Shown in pieces: positions 27,401 to 35,047 of a DNA stretch of 64,000 nucleotides (within the stretch, counting starts at the first letter, position 1; each line of letters begins with the position of its first letter). Under the pieces are notes generated by a model. It saw nothing but the letters and a program-made list of their open reading frames with translations. It had not been told where the DNA came from and did not search any database. The position numbers were made by a program, and so were the translations under genes. The stretch covers positions 372,001 through 436,000 of the forward strand of contig NZ_JALGRF010000002.1 in assembly GCF_022815725.1 (NCBI RefSeq), written 5' to 3'. The stretch comes from Streptomyces sp. APSN-46.1. Lineage in GTDB: Bacteria > Actinomycetota > Actinomycetes > Streptomycetales > Streptomycetaceae.

Positions 27401-28471
27401 TGCAACGGGCGCGGTGTCATCGTGCACATGGAGACGCCGACCGTGATCGGCGGTGGCGGCAACGGCGGCAAGCGCGCGAAGCGCCGCGGTGGCCGCGCCC
27501 TGGAGCACGAGGTCGAGGCCGAGGCCGTCGAGACCGAGTTCGAGACCGAGTTCGAGACCGAGGCCGAGGTGGCCGCCGAGGCCGCCGTGCCGGTCGCGCT
27601 GCCGGAGCCGGAGTTCGTCCCGGACGAGGAGCTGTACAGCAGCCCGGCCGAGGCGGAGGCCGCCGCCGGTATCAGCGGTCGTCGCAGCCGTCGCCGTGCC
27701 ACCCGTAAGGCGACCGCTCCGGCGGGTGCCCCGCGCGGTGCGGAGCGGCCGGCTGCCGCCGCCCCGGCTCCGGTGGTCCCGGTGACCCCGGTCGTCGAGG
27801 ACGAGCCCGTCACCGAGCCCGCCGACACGGTCCTGGAGCCGTCCGCCGAGGTCGTCGCCGAGGCCGTCGAGGCCGCGGAGACGGTCGAGGCCGCCCCCAA
27901 GGGCCGCACGCGCCGCCGTGCCACCCGTAAGGCCACGGCCCCGTCGGGTGCCCCGGCCCCCGCGGCCGAGGTGGCCCCGGAGCCGGTCGTCGTCGCGGAG
28001 CCGGAGCCGGTCGTCGTGGCCGAGCCCGAGCCCGAGCCGGTCGTCGCCCCGACCCCGGTCGAGCCGGCCGCGGAAGCGGCCCCGGCCCGTCCGCGCCGCC
28101 GTGCCACCCGTAAGGCCACCGCACCCGCCGGTTCCCCGGCAGGCGCGGCCGAGGCGGCCATCGTGGTCGTCGAGGCGGCCCCGGTGACGGAGCCGGAGCC
28201 CGCAGCGGCCCCGGCCGAGCCCGAGGTGGAGGCGGAGGCGGAGGCCGAGGCCCCGGTCAAGAAGGCCGCCCGCAAGGCTCCGGCCAAGAAGGCGACCACC
28301 ACGGCGAAGAAGGCCCCGGCCAAGAAGGCGGCCGCTGCCAAGACGACCGCGAAGAAGACCGTCGCCAAGAAGACGACGGCCAAGAAGACGGTGGCGAAGC
28401 GGGCGACGAAGAAGACCGCGGCGGCGGAGCAGCAGACGCCGCCCTCCGTCTCGGCTCCGACCGAAGCCTGA
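24482..28471 (+). CDS. rne: Ribonuclease E/G with very long disordered extensions
   Basis: Endoribonuclease for mRNA decay and rRNA/tRNA processing, 1329 residues. The catalytic core runs from about 560 to 1000: an S1 domain from about residue 600 (GNVYLGKV), the magnesium-binding Asp869 (IVIDVNTG) and Asp913 (VVIDFIDM), and a zinc-link CVHC at 971-974. The first 550 residues are low-complexity Ala/Pro/Glu with Arg-rich blocks, including four to five copies of a roughly 39-residue unit encoded at about 24700-25215. The C-terminus repeats RRRATRKATAPAG three times and ends in a lysine-rich, histone-H1-like tail. Extensions on both sides of the core match the actinobacterial RNase ES layout, where they scaffold partners such as PNPase. 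Confidence 0.95.
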   Translation: MLNNETTPAAGNADGESPSDNLPPRRRRRAASRPAGPPGAAAAASAVSASDEAAPAAAPAVPAEEAAPAAAPARTRRRATRAVAATEAPVAEVVVEAPAAAAAPVAEEAAPAPRARRRATRAVAATEAPVAEVVVEAPVAEAAEEPAAAPAPRARRRATRAVAAPEAPAAEVVVEAPAAAAAPAAEAAPAPRARRRATRAVAAPEAPAAEVVVEAPAAEAAPAAEEAAPAPRARRRATRAVTAPAAEAAAEAPAVVVEEPAKATVTVADAVDSPKRGGRRRATRSTAPAAPAQPAPAPAEAEAPAAPARGRRAARPAVAVFQAPVFAEPMFQTPETAAMAAAAAAAASRAEEAEEEELEPEAEVIEAPVAQPAGRRRRRGRAAAETAAPAVESAPLSVADVEFAEVEEPEAEAAELDEEEFDGERPSRRRRRGGRRRRRGEAAELDESAEEEAEAEAAEQEAEEEEEEEAEEAFGSSSSRRRRRRRRRSGEPADVTAGAEAGDEDGVRTVVKVREPRPVREKAEPSDEVQSIKGSTRLEAKKQRRREGREQGRRRVPIITEAEFLARREAVERVMVVRQSGERTQIGVLEDNVLVEHYVNKEEATSYVGNVYLGKVQNVLPSMEAAFIDIGKGRNAVLYAGEVNFEALGMANGPRRIESALKSGQSVLVQVTKDPIGHKGARLTSQVSLPGRYLVYVPEGSMTGISRKLPDTERARLKTILKKIVPEDAGVIVRTAAEGASEDELRRDVERLQAQWEDIQKKSKQISTSSPSLLYGEPDMTVRVVRDIFNEDFSKVIVSGDGAWETIHGYVNHVAPDLGDRLSRWTSEVDVFATYRIDEQLAKALDRKVWLPSGGSLVIDKTEAMIVIDVNTGKFTGQGGNLEETVTRNNLEAAEEIVRQLRLRDLGGIVVIDFIDMVLESNRDLVLRRMLECLGRDRTKHQVAEVTSLGLVQMTRKRVGQGLLESFSETCVHCNGRGVIVHMETPTVIGGGGNGGKRAKRRGGRALEHEVEAEAVETEFETEFETEAEVAAEAAVPVALPEPEFVPDEELYSSPAEAEAAAGISGRRSRRRATRKATAPAGAPRGAERPAAAAPAPVVPVTPVVEDEPVTEPADTVLEPSAEVVAEAVEAAETVEAAPKGRTRRRATRKATAPSGAPAPAAEVAPEPVVVAEPEPVVVAEPEPEPVVAPTPVEPAAEAAPARPRRRATRKATAPAGSPAGAAEAAIVVVEAAPVTEPEPAAAPAEPEVEAEAEAEAPVKKAARKAPAKKATTTAKKAPAKKAAAAKTTAKKTVAKKTTAKKTVAKRATKKTAAAEQQTPPSVSAPTEA
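24700..25215 (+). repeat. Tandem repeats in the N-terminal part of rne
   Basis: Four clear copies and one diverged copy of a unit of about 117-120 bases, each starting near RRRATRAVAA and running through EVVVEAPA. GCT and CGT codons, usually rare in this genome type, are common here, so the repeat probably spread by slippage or unequal exchange and not by selection for each codon. Confidence 0.75.
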
Positions 28472-28495
28472 TCCGCCGCACCTGAAGGAAATCAG

Positions 28496-28537
28496 CATGG
28501 CCGGGGGCCCCGCCGAACGGCGGGGCCCCCGGCCATG
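28496..28537 (+). terminator. Terminator after rne
   Basis: A perfect 20-bp inverted repeat (28496-28515 with 28518-28537) centred on GCCGAACGGC, 24 bases after the rne stop. It is one of the strongest hairpins in the window and isolates rne from rplU. Confidence 0.88.
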
Positions 28538-28547
28538 CGGGACTCGG

Positions 28548-28577
28548 TTTGACCCTCTGGAACCGGCCCCGTAACCT
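28548..28577 (+). promoter_or_regulatory. Promoter of rplU-rpmA
   Basis: -35 TTGACC (28548-28553), an 18-base spacer and -10 TAACCT (28572-28577): a good vegetative sigma consensus. It gives an rplU leader of about 165 bases, long enough for autoregulatory structure. Confidence 0.65.
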
Positions 28578-28747
28578 AGACCGTCGGCGTGTTTTTGTGC
28601 GCGCCGCAGCTCCTGAGCACCTCCCTCCAGGCTCTGCCCGGAGAGGCCGCTCGTCCAATCCGGATCAGTGTGGTTCCCGTCGAGAAGAGGGGCCCGCCTG
28701 AGCGGCTGGCTTCAGGAGCATCCGTCCCGAGTGAGAGAGAGATCCGC

Positions 28748-29068
28748 GTGTACGCCATCGTGCGCAGCGGTGGTCGCCAGCACAAGGTTGCTGTCGGCGA
28801 CATCGTTGAAGTTGACAAGATTCCCACTGCCAAGGTTGGCGACACGGTCGAGCTCTCGACCCTGCTCGTTGTCGACGGCGACGCCGTGACCAGCGACCCG
28901 TGGGTCCTGGCCGGCATCAAGGTCCAGGCCGAGATCGTGGACCACCACAAGGGTGCGAAGATCGACATCCTTCGGTACAAGAACAAGACCGGCTACCGCC
29001 GTCGCCAGGGTCACCGCCAGCAGTACACGGCGATCAAGGTCACCGGTATCCCCGCGGCTGCGAAGTAA
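28748..29068 (+). CDS. rplU: 50S ribosomal protein L21
   Basis: Large-subunit protein that binds 23S rRNA. The 106 residues begin [17 protein letters not shown] and include the basic signature [14 protein letters not shown] near the end. GTG 28748 follows a GAGAGAGAG purine run that serves as ribosome site. rpmA follows after 13 bases, the usual L21-L27-Obg order. It is transcribed from the promoter at 28548. Confidence 0.97.
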   Translation: MYAIVRSGGRQHKVAVGDIVEVDKIPTAKVGDTVELSTLLVVDGDAVTSDPWVLAGIKVQAEIVDHHKGAKIDILRYKNKTGYRRRQGHRQQYTAIKVTGIPAAAK

Positions 29069-29081
29069 GAGGGACTGAGAC

Positions 29082-29336
29082 ATGGCACACAAGAAGGGCG
29101 CATCGTCCACCCGGAACGGGCGCGACTCCAATGCCCAGCGGCTCGGCGTGAAGCGCTTCGGCGGTCAGGTCGTTTCCGCTGGTGAGATCCTCGTCCGCCA
29201 GCGCGGCACGCACTTCCACCCGGGCGCGGGCGTCGGCCGTGGCGGCGACGACACGCTGTTCGCCCTGCAGGCCGGTGCCGTGGAGTTCGGCACGCACCGT
29301 GGCCGCAAGGTCGTCAACATCGTTCCGGCCGCCTGA
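29082..29336 (+). CDS. rpmA: 50S ribosomal protein L27
   Basis: Large-subunit protein whose N-terminal tail reaches the peptidyl-transferase centre. The 84 residues start [16 protein letters not shown], with the family motif [20 protein letters not shown]. No extra N-terminal cleavage peptide, as found in some Firmicutes, is present. It is co-transcribed with rplU; a hairpin follows before obg. Confidence 0.97.
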   Translation: MAHKKGASSTRNGRDSNAQRLGVKRFGGQVVSAGEILVRQRGTHFHPGAGVGRGGDDTLFALQAGAVEFGTHRGRKVVNIVPAA

Positions 29337-29370
29337 TCCAGCTCCGGCTGATCAAGCGTTCGTAACTTCC

Positions 29371-29425
29371 CGAGGGCGGATCTCAGCTCTTTCCGGCGCA
29401 AGCCGGGAAGAGAGGTCCGCCCTCG
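29371..29425 (+). terminator. Long hairpin between rpmA and obg
   Basis: Outer arms CGAGGGCGGA (29371-29380) and TCCGCCCTCG (29416-29425) enclose an inner CCGGC-GCAA-GCCGG tetraloop stem. It probably ends most rplU-rpmA transcripts ahead of obg. The sequence after it is AT-richer and may contain an obg promoter. Confidence 0.7.
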
Positions 29426-29504
29426 GCGCGTTGGTACGTACAGACGTTTTAATGGACAGCAAGGCCTGTCCGGGACATTCCCGCATGTAACTGGAGGAAC
29501 AACC

Positions 29505-30950
29505 ATGACCACCTTCGTGGACCGCGTCGAGCTGCACGTCGCCGCGGGTAACGGGGGCCACGGCTGCGCCTCCGTTCACCGGGAGAAGTTCAAGCCGCTC
29601 GGCGGCCCCGATGGCGGCAACGGCGGCCGTGGCGGTGACGTGATCCTGGTGGTGGAGCAGGCGATCACCACCCTGCTGGACTACCACCACAGCCCGCACC
29701 GCAAGGCCACCAACGGCAAGCCCGGCGAGGGCGGCAACCGCTCCGGCAAGGACGGCCAGGACCTGATCCTGCCCGTGCCGGACGGCACCGTCGTCCTCGA
29801 CAAGGAGGGCAACGTCCTCGCCGACCTCGTCGGCCAGGGCACCACCTACGTCGCCGCCGAGGGTGGCCGTGGCGGCCTCGGCAACGCCGCGCTCTCCTCC
29901 GCCCGCCGCAAGGCTCCCGGCTTCGCGCTGCTCGGTGTCCCGGGCACCACCGGTGACATCGTCCTGGAGCTCAAGACGGTCGCCGACGTGGCGCTCGTCG
30001 GCTTCCCGAGCGCCGGCAAGTCCTCGCTGATCTCGGTGCTCTCCTCCGCCAAGCCGAAGATCGCCGACTACCCGTTCACCACCCTGGTCCCGAACCTGGG
30101 CGTCGTCACCGCCGGCTCGACCGTCTACACGATTGCCGACGTCCCGGGCCTGATCCCCGGCGCCAGCCAGGGCAAGGGCCTCGGCCTGGAGTTCCTGCGC
30201 CACGTCGAGCGCTGCTCGGTGCTGGTGCACGTGCTGGACACCGCCACCTTGGAGTCCGACCGCGACCCGGTCGCCGACCTCGACGTCATCGAGGAGGAGC
30301 TCAAGCTCTACGGCGGCGGCCTGGAGAAGCGCCCGCGCCTCGTCGTCCTCAACAAGGTGGACATCCCGGACGGCCAGGAGCTCGCCGACATGGTCCGCCC
30401 GGACCTGGAGGCCCGCGGCTACAAGGTCTTCGAGGTCTCCGCGGTCGCCCGTACGGGCCTCAAGGAGCTCTCCTACTTCCTCGCCGAGGTCATCGCCAAG
30501 GCGCGCGCCCGCAAGCCGAAGCAGGAGGCGACCCGCATCGTCATCCGCCCGAAGGCCGTGGACGACGCCGGCTTCACCGTCACGTACGACGAGGTCGAGG
30601 ACGTCTACAACGTGCGCGGCGAGAAGCCGGAGCGCTGGGTCCGCCAGACCGACTTCAACAACGACGAGGCCGTCGGCTACCTCGCCGACCGCCTCAACCG
30701 CCTCGGCGTCGAGGAGGCGCTGAAGAAGGCCGGTGCCCGTGCGGGTGACGGCGTCGCCATCGGCTCCGACGAGAACGCGGTCGTCTTCGACTGGGAGCCG
30801 ACCATGATGGCCGGCGCCGAGATGCTCGGCCGCCGTGGTGAGGACCACCGCATGGAGGCGCCCCGCCCGGCCACGCAGCGCCGCAAGGAGAAGGAAGCCA
30901 CGCGTGGAGACTCGGCGCAGCAGGAGTACGACGAGTTCCGTCCGTTCTAA
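29505..30950 (+). CDS. obg: GTPase Obg (CgtA)
   Basis: Essential GTPase that binds the 50S subunit; in Streptomyces it also affects the onset of aerial growth. The glycine-rich Obg domain (residues 1-158) is followed by the GTPase domain with P-loop [15 protein letters not shown] (G3) and NKVD (G4), then the OCT domain (about 345-430) and a charged tail. The length of 481 residues matches actinobacterial Obg. CTGGAGGAA lies before ATG 29505. In many relatives proB follows; here a glycopolymer island lies between. Confidence 0.97.
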   Translation: MTTFVDRVELHVAAGNGGHGCASVHREKFKPLGGPDGGNGGRGGDVILVVEQAITTLLDYHHSPHRKATNGKPGEGGNRSGKDGQDLILPVPDGTVVLDKEGNVLADLVGQGTTYVAAEGGRGGLGNAALSSARRKAPGFALLGVPGTTGDIVLELKTVADVALVGFPSAGKSSLISVLSSAKPKIADYPFTTLVPNLGVVTAGSTVYTIADVPGLIPGASQGKGLGLEFLRHVERCSVLVHVLDTATLESDRDPVADLDVIEEELKLYGGGLEKRPRLVVLNKVDIPDGQELADMVRPDLEARGYKVFEVSAVARTGLKELSYFLAEVIAKARARKPKQEATRIVIRPKAVDDAGFTVTYDEVEDVYNVRGEKPERWVRQTDFNNDEAVGYLADRLNRLGVEEALKKAGARAGDGVAIGSDENAVVFDWEPTMMAGAEMLGRRGEDHRMEAPRPATQRRKEKEATRGDSAQQEYDEFRPF

Positions 30951-31004
30951 TCCTGTCCATGTCAGCGCCCCCTTCACCTTGATTTAGGTCACGGCCAGGT
31001 CCGC

Positions 31005-31010
31005 TATGGT
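31005..31010 (+). promoter_or_regulatory. -10-like box of the GT2 gene at 31018
   Basis: TATGGT lies seven bases before GTG 31018 and overlaps an upstream in-frame ATG at 31006. A TTGATT at 30979-30984 is 20 bases upstream, a long spacer. The arrangement favours a leaderless GTG start. Confidence 0.4.
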
Positions 31011-31017
31011 CCGCCGG

Positions 31018-32637
31018 GTGAACAGCTGCTCTTCCCCCACGGTCACCGTCGTGGTGATCGCGTTCAACGACGCCGGGCTCGTGGGCGAGGCCGTTTCCTC
31101 GGCTCTCGCCCAGGGCCCGGTGGTGTCCGAGGTCGTCGCGGTGAACGACGCCTCCACGGACGGCACCGGGCGGGTCCTGGACGGTCTGGCCGCCGTCCAT
31201 CCCCGCCTGAAAGTGGTGCACAGGGCGGAGAACAGCGGGGGCTGCGGCACCCCCCGCAACGACGGGATAGCGGCCGCGAGCGCCCCGTACGTCATGTTCC
31301 TGGACAGCGACGACATCCTGCCGCCGGGCGCGGCGGACGCCCTGGTCCGGGCCGCCGAGGAGCACCAGGCGCCCGTGGCGGTCGGCGGGTGCGTCCGGCG
31401 TGAGCTGCCACGGGGCCGCGACGTGCCCTGGGTGCCCGGGCTCTACACGCCCGGCGAGGTCATCGAGCAGCCCGCCGACCGGCCCGAACTGGTCCGGGAC
31501 ACCCTCTGCGTCAACAAGCTGTACGACCGGTACTTCCTGGACAAGCATGCGATCCGCTTTCCCGACGGCCGGTTCATTTACGAGGATTTCGTTTTCACCG
31601 CGCGGGTCCTGGCCGCCGCCCCGCGCCTCGCGGTCGTCGGCGACACCGTCTACGTGTGGCACGTGCGCCGCTCCGCCGCCCGGGTGTCGATCTCCCTGGA
31701 CCGCAAGGACGTCGGCAACTGGCACTCCCGCGTCGAGGCCCACCACGAAGCCGCCCGCGTCCTCTCCGAGGCCTCACCGGAGCTCGGCCGCGCCTGCAAG
31801 GTCAAGTTCCTTGAGTACGACCTGCCGATATACCTTCGCGAGCTCGACCCGGACCCCGGGTACCGCGCCGCCTGGTGGACCCTGACCAGGAACGGCCTCG
31901 ACTGCCTCGCCGAGGCCGACATCGCCGCCGCCCGACCCCACGGCCGCTGGATCGCCCGGCTGCTGCGCGCCGGCGAGACCGCGCCCGCCGACATGGACCG
32001 GCTGATCCGCCTCGCCTGCGAACCGCCGTGCCTGCTGCCCCCGTACGCGGTCGGCGCCGACGGGCTGCCGGTGTGGAGCGAGGAGTTCCCCGTCGAGCTC
32101 GACGGGCTGGCCGCGCTGCCGCTCTCCGCGCTGCCCGTCGCCGTCGAAGTGGACGGGGCCGCCCGCCGCTCCGCGATCCGGATCCGCGTCCACGACTTCT
32201 ACGGGCGCCTCGCCCCGGCCGGACCGGACACCGCGCGGCTGAGTTTCCTGCCCCGCGAGGGCGGCGACCCCGTCCCGGCGCCCCCGGCCGCGCTGCGGGC
32301 CGCACCGGACGGCGGCTGGGTCGCCGAACTGCCGCTGCGCCCGCGGGCCCTTGCCCGCACCGGACGCCGCCGGGGGCTGCGCGGACTACAGGTCTGGGAC
32401 GTCCGGGTGGCCGTGTCGTGCGCCGACGGAAGCTCGGTGAACGCGGCCCCGCGGCCCTCCGCGGGCCTGGTCGGCCGCCGGATCCTGCCCAGCAGCCGGT
32501 ACGGTGTTCTGCTGGCGCAGCCTTACCGTACGGCGGCCGGCTCGCTGGCCCTCCGCCTCGCGCCGGGTGCGGCGGGCGCGCTGGACCTCGTACGCAACCG
32601 CTTCGACCGGGCCCGTGCGGGCCGCCGGCCGGGTTGA
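31018..32637 (+). CDS. Family 2 glycosyltransferase
   Basis: A 539-residue cytosolic GT2. The GT-A domain has VVVIAFNDAG, NDASTDGTG and the metal-binding FLDSDD, with GGCGTPRNDGI between them; the last motif also occurs in the GT2 half of the fusion protein at 35044-37932. The C-terminal 250 residues form a beta-rich region of the type found in teichoic-acid-type transferases, without transmembrane segments. I chose GTG 31018 over ATG 31006 because of the -10-like box. It is the first gene of the glycopolymer island inserted between obg and proB. Donor and acceptor are unknown. Confidence 0.85.
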   Translation: MNSCSSPTVTVVVIAFNDAGLVGEAVSSALAQGPVVSEVVAVNDASTDGTGRVLDGLAAVHPRLKVVHRAENSGGCGTPRNDGIAAASAPYVMFLDSDDILPPGAADALVRAAEEHQAPVAVGGCVRRELPRGRDVPWVPGLYTPGEVIEQPADRPELVRDTLCVNKLYDRYFLDKHAIRFPDGRFIYEDFVFTARVLAAAPRLAVVGDTVYVWHVRRSAARVSISLDRKDVGNWHSRVEAHHEAARVLSEASPELGRACKVKFLEYDLPIYLRELDPDPGYRAAWWTLTRNGLDCLAEADIAAARPHGRWIARLLRAGETAPADMDRLIRLACEPPCLLPPYAVGADGLPVWSEEFPVELDGLAALPLSALPVAVEVDGAARRSAIRIRVHDFYGRLAPAGPDTARLSFLPREGGDPVPAPPAALRAAPDGGWVAELPLRPRALARTGRRRGLRGLQVWDVRVAVSCADGSSVNAAPRPSAGLVGRRILPSSRYGVLLAQPYRTAAGSLALRLAPGAAGALDLVRNRFDRARAGRRPG

Positions 32638-32706
32638 CGGTCGTCCTACGACGGCCGCCTTACGATGATCGCTTCGCGAAGACAGCTTCAGAGATATATC
32701 GGACAG

Positions 32707-32727
32707 CCCCCGGACGCCGTCCGGGGG
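32707..32727 (+). other. Hairpin before galE
   Basis: CCCCCGGA and TCCGGGGG (8 bp, loop CGCCG) end eight bases before the AGGGAGA ribosome site of galE. It may end transcripts of the upstream GT2 gene or structure the galE leader. Confidence 0.4.
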
Positions 32728-32745
32728 GACCCCAGGGAGATACGC

Positions 32746-33747
32746 ATGACGTTTCTGATCACCGGTGGCGCCGGCTACATCGGCGCGCACGTCGTCCGCG
32801 CGATGCTGCTCGCGGGTGAGAAGGTGGTCGTCCTGGACGACCTGTCCACGGGCAACGAGGACCGGGTGCCGGAGGGTGTCCCGCTCGTGATCGGTTCCGT
32901 CCTGGACCGCCTGACCCTGGACGCGACCATCCTCAAGCACAAGATCACCGGCGTGGTGCACCTCGCTGGCAAGAAGCAGGTCGGCGAGTCCGTCGAGAAG
33001 CCGATGTACTACTACCACGAGAACGTGGAGGGGCTTCAGGTCCTGCTGGGTGCGGTGGCCGCCGCCGGCATCCGCAACTTCCTCTTCTCCTCCTCCGCCT
33101 CCGTGTACGGCATGCCCGACGTGGACTCGGTCACCGAGGAGACCCCCTGCGCGCCGCTGAGCCCGTACGGCGAGACCAAGCTGGCCGGTGAATGGCTGGT
33201 CCGCGCCGCCGGCAAGGCGTACGGCATCTCCACCGCCTGCCTGCGCTACTTCAACGTGGCGGGCGCCGCGACCCCCGAGCTCGCGGACACCGGCGTCTTC
33301 AACCTGGTCCCGATGGTCTTCGAGCGCTACGACGCGGGTCAGGGCGCCCGGATCTTCGGCAACGACTACCCGACGCCGGACGGCACCTGCATCCGCGACT
33401 ACATCCACGTCGAGGACCTGGCGGACGCCCACGTGGTGGCGGCCCGCAAGCTCGCCGAGTGGGGCGCGGCGGGGGAGTACAAGGACCTCACCGTGAACAT
33501 CGGCCGCGGCGAGGGCGTCTCCGTCAAGGAGATGGTCGAGCTCCTGAACATCCACACCGGGCACACCTACGCTCCTGTGATCACCCCGCGCCGGCCCGGT
33601 GACCCGGCGAAGGTCGTGGCCTCGGCCGACAAGATCGCCGCCGAGCTGGGCTGGAAGGCCCGCCACGACGTCCGCGAGATGATCACCTCGGCCTGGGCGG
33701 GCTGGGAGGCCAACCGCAAGGGCGCCCTCCACCACGCCGAGCGCTGA
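32746..33747 (+). CDS. galE: UDP-glucose 4-epimerase
   Basis: NAD-dependent short-chain dehydrogenase/reductase that interconverts UDP-glucose and UDP-galactose (or the N-acetyl forms). The NAD-binding motif is GGAGYIGAH at the N-terminus, and the catalytic YGETK follows SSASVYG. The length of 333 residues is normal. AGGGAGA precedes ATG 32746. Next to several glycosyltransferases it probably supplies galactose-type donors for a wall polymer; a general sugar-metabolism role is also possible. A composite hairpin follows. Confidence 0.95.
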   Translation: MTFLITGGAGYIGAHVVRAMLLAGEKVVVLDDLSTGNEDRVPEGVPLVIGSVLDRLTLDATILKHKITGVVHLAGKKQVGESVEKPMYYYHENVEGLQVLLGAVAAAGIRNFLFSSSASVYGMPDVDSVTEETPCAPLSPYGETKLAGEWLVRAAGKAYGISTACLRYFNVAGAATPELADTGVFNLVPMVFERYDAGQGARIFGNDYPTPDGTCIRDYIHVEDLADAHVVAARKLAEWGAAGEYKDLTVNIGRGEGVSVKEMVELLNIHTGHTYAPVITPRRPGDPAKVVASADKIAAELGWKARHDVREMITSAWAGWEANRKGALHHAER

Positions 33748-33768
33748 CGCGTCGTCCGCGCCCGTACG

Positions 33769-33807
33769 AAGCCGCCCGCCCCGGACGTGATCCGGTGCGG
33801 GCGGCTT
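33769..33807. terminator. Terminator between galE and the convergent GT4 gene
   Basis: Outer 11-bp arms (33769-33779 with 33797-33807) enclose an inner CCGGA/TCCGG stem and are followed by TTC. It serves galE (plus strand) and could also stop the minus-strand glycosyltransferase transcripts. The 64 bases up to 33874 are G-rich with no gene. Confidence 0.85.
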
Positions 33808-33874
33808 TTCGGTGTCGGGCCGGGTGCGGTGTGAAGACGGGTGTGCGGTGGAGGGTGGGGCGCTCCGGGTGCGG

Positions 33875-35047
33875 TCAGCGCTCCAGGAACGCCATCAGCT
33901 CTTCCCAGCGGTCGGTGATGTCGGCACTGGAGTAGCGCCGCACCTCGCGGAACGCGGCGTCGCCGAGCCGCTCGCGCAGCCCCCGGTCCGACATCAGCGC
34001 GTCCAGGTGCCCGGCCAGCTCCATCGTGTTGCCCAGCCGGGCCAGCAGCCCGTCCTCCCCGTGCGCCACGATCTCCCGTACGCCGGGCGCGCAGTCGAAG
34101 GCGGCCACCGACAGGCCCGCCGCCATCGCCTCCAGCAGCGTGATCGGGAACCCCTCCGCCCGGGAGGCCTGCGCGAACACCGAGGCCTCGCGCAGCGAGC
34201 CCAGCACGTCGTCCGTGCGGCCCCGCCACTCCACCGAGTCGTTCAGCCCGAGCGAGGCGCAGTGCGCGCGCAGCGCCGGCTCCTCCGTACCCGCCCCGTA
34301 GATCCGCAGGACCCAGTCGGGGTGCCGCGGGACGGCGTCCGCCCACGCGTCCAGCAGCAGGTCCACGCCCTTCTCGAAGGACAGCCGGCCGATGCTCGCC
34401 ACGACCTTCCCGGTGCGCGGAGCGGGGGAGTCCGGCATGAACGGCAGCGGGTTCGGCATGCTGGCGACGTTCTCCATGCCGGACCGGATCCAGAGGTCCG
34501 CGTCCTCGGCCGTCAGCACCAGCAGCCGGTCCACCTCCCGGAAGTGGCGTCGGACCCGGGCGGCGCGCGAGGACTTGTGGCTGGCCTCGTACGACTCGTG
34601 GCTCATCCCGATGACGGTGAGCCCCTTGGTGTCGGCGAGCTCCACCCACTCCATCGCCCACACCTGGGTGACGATCACGACGGCCCCCGGCCGGGCCGCG
34701 CGGAACAGCGCGCTCAGCTTCTCGGCCTGGGCACGCATCCCGGCCCGCCGGGCCGCCTGCCGACGGCGCTCCGGAGCGTTGAGCCGGCCCTTGATCCCCT
34801 CCAGGCGGCGCGCCTGCGGCGGATGGGTGTCGTACAGGGTGGTCGTCTCGTACGGCAGGTCCCGCGGCAGCCGCTGCCGGAGCTCCTCGGCGACCGGCAC
34901 GACGCCGACGACGTGCACCCGGTGCCCGCGCTCGCTGAACAGCCGCGCCATCTGGTGCGACCAGGTGGTCACCCCGCCGAGCTCGTCCACGCTGTTGGAG
35001 ACGAGGAAGACGTCGCGGCCGCCCGGGCCGGTGGGCTGCTGTTTCAC
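33875..35047 (-). CDS. Family 4 glycosyltransferase
   Basis: A GT-B fold glycosyltransferase of 390 residues. The N-terminal domain has the acceptor-side DELGGVTTWSHQMARLF. The C-terminal domain has the donor-binding ASIGRLSFEKGVDLLLDAW and the E-x7-E motif (EGFPITLLE), followed by CAPGVREIV. Its GTG start overlaps the stop of the preceding gene (GTGA), so the two are translationally coupled. The resemblance is to capsule or wall-teichoic-acid glycosyltransferases; specificity cannot be read from sequence. Confidence 0.9.
   Translation of the reverse strand: MKQQPTGPGGRDVFLVSNSVDELGGVTTWSHQMARLFSERGHRVHVVGVVPVAEELRQRLPRDLPYETTTLYDTHPPQARRLEGIKGRLNAPERRRQAARRAGMRAQAEKLSALFRAARPGAVVIVTQVWAMEWVELADTKGLTVIGMSHESYEASHKSSRAARVRRHFREVDRLLVLTAEDADLWIRSGMENVASMPNPLPFMPDSPAPRTGKVVASIGRLSFEKGVDLLLDAWADAVPRHPDWVLRIYGAGTEEPALRAHCASLGLNDSVEWRGRTDDVLGSLREASVFAQASRAEGFPITLLEAMAAGLSVAAFDCAPGVREIVAHGEDGLLARLGNTMELAGHLDALMSDRGLRERLGDAAFREVRRYSSADITDRWEELMAFLER

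Noticed and set aside
24365..28498. Minus-strand Arg/Leu/Gly-rich frame of 1377 codons opposite rne
   Set aside because: Mirror of the rne repeats; the plus-strand frame has S1 and catalytic RNase E motifs.
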